From Burkholderiales bacterium RIFCSPHIGHO2_12_FULL_61_11 (lineage in GTDB: Bacteria > Pseudomonadota > Gammaproteobacteria > Burkholderiales > Burkholderiaceae_C): a stretch of DNA of 17,080 bases. Location of the stretch: NCBI GenBank assembly GCA_001770785.1, contig MERZ01000347.1:1-17080 (forward strand), written 5' to 3'. The notes under the pieces are model-generated. The model was not told the origin of the DNA. It ran no database searches and saw nothing but the letters and a program-made list of their open reading frames with translations. Numbering within the stretch: position 1 is the stretch's first letter; each line of letters starts with the position of its first letter. Shown here in pieces: positions 13,642-17,080 of the stretch. Position numbers and translations under genes: made by a program.

Positions 13642-16005
13642 TCACTCCGCCGCCTTCAGGACGGCAACCAGGTCAAGTTGATCCAATCGGCGGCGCACTG
13701 CCAGGCCCGATAGCACCGCGGAGACCAGCACCACGGTCGCGGCAAACGCATAGGTTTGCGGCACCAGCACCACCGGCACGCGAAACAGGTCGTTTTGCAT
13801 GGTGCGCGCAATGTAGTAGCACATCCATTCACCCAGCCACAGGCCGAGCGGGATGGCAATCAGGGTCAAGATGCCCAGTTCACCGAGCAGGATGTAGGCG
13901 ATTTCGGCGCGGGTGAAACCCAGCACCCGCAGGCTGGCGAGTTCTCGCCCGCGTTCGGTCAGCGCAATGCGGGCGCTGTTGTAGATAACGCCAAAGGCGA
14001 TGATGACGGCAAACACGGTGGCGACGTAGGTGAAGAACAGCATGGTCTCCTGCATCACGCGGTTGAAATTGCGGATCTCCTGTACCCGCTCGGCAACCCC
14101 TGCGACGCGCGGCATGCCCTTTAGTCGTACATACAGCGACTGCAGCTGTGCACTGTCGACGCTCAGATAAGCGCCGGAGAGGGTTGGGCCTTCGTGCATG
14201 AAGTGGTTCAGCGCGGCGAGATCCATATAGCCCGACACCCCGAGATATTCCCGCACCAGGCCGGCCACCGTCGTCTCGCGCACCGGCCGATTGCCTTCCA
14301 GCACCTCCACCACCACGCGATCGCCGACGCGCACATCGAGCATCCTGGCAAGAAAGTCGGTGAGCAGAATGCCCTCGGACGGCAAGGCCACTGGCCGCAG
14401 GTCGGCGTCGAGCAGACGAGCGATGTCGCCGCCCGGCTCGACGCCGCGAATGCCGGTGCGATAACTGAGGTGCCCATGGCGCAGCCGCACCGCAACGGCC
14501 CGGAACACCTCGACATGCTGCACCCCCGGCAGGCCGAGCAGGTCGAAACGCGCGCGGTAGGCCGTGGGGTCGGTGAAGGTCACCGAGAGGTCCTCGCGCT
14601 GGGCCATGCCGAACTGGATGTTGAGCATATAGCTCACCGTGTCACGCTGGAACAGGCCGGTGAGGATGATGCCGCACGCCAGTGCGATGCCCAGCACAGT
14701 GAACAGTGACTTCAGCGCGCGGCGCTGGATGTTGCGGATGATCATGCGAGTCGGTTGCGACAGCCAGCGTTTGAGGCCCAGTTTCTCCAACCAGGTCTCG
14801 CGATAACTGGCCGGTGGCTCGGGACGCATGCCCTGTGCAGGTCGCAAGGTGGCGGCCCGCCATACCGCAAACATGGTTCCCGCCCCGGCCGCCAGCAGGC
14901 TGGCCAGCGCAGCCTGCAGCACCGTGGCGGGCTGAAGGCTGAACTTCAAGTAAGGGAAGTGATAGAAGTCCATATAGATACCCGACAGCGCCTGGCCCAG
15001 CCATGCCCCCAGCGCGGTGCCGCTGAGGATGCCCACGCCCACAATCACGGCGACCATTCTGAGGTAATGCGACAGCACGGCGAGATTGCTGTAGCCAAAG
15101 GCCTTGAGGGTGGCGACTTGCTCACGCTGCATTGCCACCAGCCGACCGATCACGACGTTGAGCAGAAAGGCGGCGATGCCCATGAACATGACAGGGAACA
15201 GGCTCGCCAGGGTGCCGAGCTGCTCGAGTTCCTGGTTGAGAAAGCGGTGCGAGCGTTGATCCTTGCGCAGGTAGGCGCCTTGCCCGCCATACGGTTTGAG
15301 CAGTTCGTCGACGCGGTCGATCACGGCCTGACCATCGGCGCCGGCGCGCAGGCTCAGCGTCAGATCGTTGAATGCGCCTTGCATGTCGTAGGCCTGCCCG
15401 AGGGCACGGCGCGCCATCCACATCACGCCGAAACGCTTGTTGTCGGGAAATACCGAGCCGGGGCGCTGCTGCTGGATGAATTCCGGCGACAGCGCGCTGC
15501 CCACCAGGGTCAGCGCCTGCCGCCGCCCGTTGAGCACTGCGTGGAAGCGGTCGCCCAGTTGCAGGCCATGCGCCTGAGCAAACGGCGTGCTCACCACCAC
15601 CTCGTCGGGCCGCCCCGGCGCCGGCAGCCGCCCCTGGCGCAGATGCAGCGCATTCAGACCATGCACGCCGCTGTCGGAGACCGACACCATCAGCGCCGTC
15701 ACCGGCTCGGCGAATGCCGGCATGTCCAGGCGCACCAGCGCCACCACCCGCGTTTCGACCTGATTCACCTCGGCCATCGCCTGCACGCGCTGGCGCAATG
15801 ACTCCGGTGCCCGCTTCAGGGTGACGAACAACTCGGCGAAACGGTAGTCGCGGTAATAGCTGTCCTGGGTTGCACGCAGCGCCCCCAACGTGGTCAGGAA
15901 CATGACGTAGGTGCCGACACCGCACATCACCACCAGGGCGATGGCCAGCGCCTGGCTCTTCATTTGCCACAGGTCACGCCAGAGTTTGCGGTCGAGTGCT
16001 TTCAC
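13642..16005 (-). CDS. ABC transporter permease with two FtsX modules
   Basis: A 787-residue permease starting at GTG 16005 that overlaps the ATPase stop by four bases (GTGA). It is two FtsX/MacB-type units in tandem: TM1 at about 17-38, a large periplasmic domain, three helices ([60 protein letters not shown]), then TM5 ([19 protein letters not shown]), a second periplasmic domain and three last helices ([60 protein letters not shown]). The eight-helix two-module form differs from LolC/LolE and MacB (four helices each) and is typical of uncharacterised lipid or peptide exporters of the YbbP/DUF214 kind. With its ATPase and fusion protein it should move a hydrophobic substrate from the inner membrane or periplasm outward; the substrate is unknown. 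Confidence 0.94.
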   Translation of the reverse strand: MKALDRKLWRDLWQMKSQALAIALVVMCGVGTYVMFLTTLGALRATQDSYYRDYRFAELFVTLKRAPESLRQRVQAMAEVNQVETRVVALVRLDMPAFAEPVTALMVSVSDSGVHGLNALHLRQGRLPAPGRPDEVVVSTPFAQAHGLQLGDRFHAVLNGRRQALTLVGSALSPEFIQQQRPGSVFPDNKRFGVMWMARRALGQAYDMQGAFNDLTLSLRAGADGQAVIDRVDELLKPYGGQGAYLRKDQRSHRFLNQELEQLGTLASLFPVMFMGIAAFLLNVVIGRLVAMQREQVATLKAFGYSNLAVLSHYLRMVAVIVGVGILSGTALGAWLGQALSGIYMDFYHFPYLKFSLQPATVLQAALASLLAAGAGTMFAVWRAATLRPAQGMRPEPPASYRETWLEKLGLKRWLSQPTRMIIRNIQRRALKSLFTVLGIALACGIILTGLFQRDTVSYMLNIQFGMAQREDLSVTFTDPTAYRARFDLLGLPGVQHVEVFRAVAVRLRHGHLSYRTGIRGVEPGGDIARLLDADLRPVALPSEGILLTDFLARMLDVRVGDRVVVEVLEGNRPVRETTVAGLVREYLGVSGYMDLAALNHFMHEGPTLSGAYLSVDSAQLQSLYVRLKGMPRVAGVAERVQEIRNFNRVMQETMLFFTYVATVFAVIIAFGVIYNSARIALTERGRELASLRVLGFTRAEIAYILLGELGILTLIAIPLGLWLGEWMCYYIARTMQNDLFRVPVVLVPQTYAFAATVVLVSAVLSGLAVRRRLDQLDLVAVLKAAE

Positions 16006-16739
16006 CAGTTCAGCTCCGAGGCGTTTTTCTTGCTTTCATTGCGCTCAATACGCGCCACCAGGCCATCGCCGAAATAGACCACGCGATCGGCCATTGCGGC
16101 GATCACTGCGTTGTGGGTGATCACCACCGTGGTCGTTCCCAGCTCCCGATTCGCCCGCGCGATCACATCGAGGACCAGCACGCCGGTCTGGGCGTCAAGC
16201 GCACCAGTCGGCTCATCGCACAACAACACCTGCGGGCGCTTGGCGACCGCTCGAGCAATCGCCACCCGCTGCTGCTCGCCGCCCGACATTTGACTCGGGA
16301 AATGGTCCATGCGCTGGTCCAGCCCAACCAGCGCCAGCGCCTCTTCCGGCGTCATCGGGTTCTCGGATATCTCGGTGACCAGGGCCACGTTTTCACGCGC
16401 GGTCAGGCTGGGAATAAGGTTGTAGAACTGAAACACGAAGCCGACGTGCGAGCGGCGATATTGGGTCATCGAAGCGTCATCATCCAGACTCAGGTCATGG
16501 TCGGCATAACGCACTGACCCGGCGGTCGGCGTATCCAGCCCGCCCAGGATGTTCAGCAGGGTCGACTTGCCGCTTCCCGATGGCCCGAGCAACACCACGA
16601 ACTCACCGGCGTACAGATCCAGATCCACCCCGCGCAAGGCCTGCACCTGAACCTCGCCCATCTGGTAGACCTTGGTCAGACCGCGTGCCTCGAATATGGG
16701 GCGTGAGTCCGTTCTCGCAGCTTGTTCCGGATGAATCAT
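16002..16739 (-). CDS. ABC transporter ATP-binding protein, LolD/MacB type
   Basis: I chose ATG 16739 ([16 protein letters not shown] just upstream) over the in-frame ATG at 16763, which has no ribosome site and adds eight residues outside the domain. The 245-residue ATPase has Walker [10 protein letters not shown] (52-60), the Q-loop at Q104 ([12 protein letters not shown]), signature MSGGEQQR (151-158), Walker B LLCDEP with catalytic E176, and H209 in [27 protein letters not shown] at the start places it in the MacB/LolD group that energises FtsX-type permeases by mechanical transmission. It heads an operon with the permease (four-base overlap), fusion protein and DUF2784 gene. An FNR-type box lies about 165 bases upstream. 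Confidence 0.95.
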   Translation of the reverse strand: MIHPEQAARTDSRPIFEARGLTKVYQMGEVQVQALRGVDLDLYAGEFVVLLGPSGSGKSTLLNILGGLDTPTAGSVRYADHDLSLDDDASMTQYRRSHVGFVFQFYNLIPSLTARENVALVTEISENPMTPEEALALVGLDQRMDHFPSQMSGGEQQRVAIARAVAKRPQVLLCDEPTGALDAQTGVLVLDVIARANRELGTTTVVITHNAVIAAMADRVVYFGDGLVARIERNESKKNASELNW

Positions 16740-16770
16740 GAGCCCTCTGCCTGTGTATGGCAATCAAAAC

Positions 16771-16836
16771 CTATTTCAGGAACGCCGCTATCTCGGAAAT
16801 CACTTCCTTCTGGCCCAACCCACAAATGCCTGCCAC
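16771..16836 (-). CDS. Possible 21-residue leader ORF
   Basis: In the leader between the predicted start of transcription and the ATPase gene, a GTG-started frame encodes VAGICGLGQKEVISEIAAFL and K before TAG. The sequence looks protein-like and amphipathic, but there is no ribosome site in front of the GTG. It could be a leader peptide, a decayed gene end, or chance. Confidence 0.2.
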   Translation of the reverse strand: MAGICGLGQKEVISEIAAFLK

Positions 16837-16866
16837 CTGGATGTAGCCGATGCAGCGTCAGATTCA

Positions 16867-16914
16867 CATGGGCAGTCTAAGCAGCTCCCCGCGTCATGCA
16901 TTGATCTTTCTCAA
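16867..16914 (-). promoter_or_regulatory. FNR/Anr-type box and -10 driving the ABC operon
   Basis: On the minus strand TTGAGAAAGATCAA (16901-16914) matches the FNR consensus TTGAT-N4-ATCAA at nine of ten fixed positions. A -10-like TAGACT (16874-16879) starts 28.5 bases from the box centre, which puts the centre near -41, the classical position for FNR-family activation, with transcription starting at about 16867. No good -35 is needed in such promoters. The predicted leader to the ATPase ATG is about 127 bases. Confidence 0.55.
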
Positions 16915-16943
16915 CCGCAATGCCGCAGCGGCATCGCACGGTT
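16913..16943. other. Imperfect hairpin after RNase Z-like gene
   Basis: AACCG...CGGTT encloses a strong inner stem ATGCCG-CAG-CGGCAT. It lies just after the stop of the minus-strand gene entering from the right and could limit read-through into the ABC operon. No T-run follows, so it is not a textbook intrinsic terminator. It overlaps the FNR box by two bases. Confidence 0.35.
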
Positions 16944-16950
16944 GCCGTGG

Positions 16951-17080
16951 CTACGGCAAGCCGGCCCATGCCGCCTTGATCTCCCCGCGCAATTGGGCCT
17001 CGCGGTCTGCGTAGCGTGGCGAAAAATGGAACGGAATGACAAGTTTTGCGCCGGCCTCACGCGCGATGCCGCCCGCCTGC
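16951..17080 (-). CDS. Metallo-beta-lactamase-fold hydrolase, RNase Z-like, C-terminus only
   Basis: The minus-strand frame entering at the right edge gives QAGGIAREAGAKLVIPFHFS, then PRYADREAQLRGEIKAAWAG and LP before TAG at 16951-16953. The A-AREAGAKLVIPFHFSPRY pattern, with the metal-binding histidine in HFSPRY, is the final conserved block of RNase Z/ElaC-like metallo-beta-lactamase proteins, followed by the usual short terminal helix. Only 42 residues are present; the catalytic HxHxDH motif must lie beyond the window. True RNase Z activity versus a related MBL hydrolase cannot be decided from this end. Confidence 0.75.
   Translation of the reverse strand, partial: QAGGIAREAGAKLVIPFHFSPRYADREAQLRGEIKAAWAGLP

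Noticed and set aside
12441..16739. Lol lipoprotein-release system or MacAB
   Set aside because: The permease is one chain with two FtsX modules and eight helices, unlike LolC/LolE or MacB, and no ATPase-permease fusion is present.
1..17080. CRISPR array, tRNA or rRNA gene, intact insertion sequence
   Set aside because: No regularly spaced repeats, no tRNA cloverleaf or rRNA sequence and no transposase with terminal repeats were seen on either strand.

Overview
The window reads as a betaproteobacterial chromosome, most like Burkholderiales/Comamonadaceae. G+C is high and genes are dense. An intergenic sequence at 1111-1187 resembles a repeat I remember from Comamonadaceae, and the glycerate kinase, D-arginine-dehydrogenase-like and DUF2784 genes suit that group. 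The taxonomic call is inference from gene style; no marker gene is present.

Left part (1-3000): the 3' end of a glycerate 2-kinase gene, then a decayed NRAMP-family metal-transporter gene (internal deletion plus a frameshift near 2199, with the original C-terminus recovered in another frame). About 420 bases without a recognisable gene follow, then a PAS-domain gene remnant interrupted by a stop codon.

Centre (3035-9556): one same-strand signalling cluster. It encodes an exported ABC-type substrate-binding protein with no transporter beside it, a Cache-like/HAMP histidine kinase overlapping it by 13 bases, and a second kinase with a MASE3-like multi-pass membrane sensor. After these come a stand-alone double-receiver protein, a REC-PAS-GGDEF diguanylate cyclase response regulator, and a translationally coupled fourth receiver gene that is cut off mid-domain. 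The two kinases have nearly the same transmitter module, including 83 bp of DNA identical at 80 positions. The likely logic is two different sensors (periplasmic ligand via the binding protein, and a membrane signal) feeding shared receivers and a c-di-GMP output. No DNA-binding output domain is present. This is the most interesting system in the window.

Junction (about 9520-9980): AT-richer debris holding the severed receiver gene, an unidentified 3' coding remnant and a truncated MNT-type nucleotidyltransferase that runs into the 3' end of the next gene.

Right part (9981-17080): a DauA-like FAD D-amino-acid dehydrogenase on the minus strand with a perfect 22-bp palindrome 4 bp before its start codon; a small two-helix membrane protein; a Cdd1-family helix-hairpin-helix protein; and a minus-strand ABC export/remodelling operon (ATPase, double-FtsX permease, HlyD-type fusion protein, DUF2784 membrane protein). 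A good FNR-type box with a correctly spaced -10 lies upstream of that operon. The window closes with the C-terminus of a metallo-beta-lactamase-fold (RNase Z-like) protein. No tRNA, rRNA, CRISPR array or intact insertion sequence was seen.
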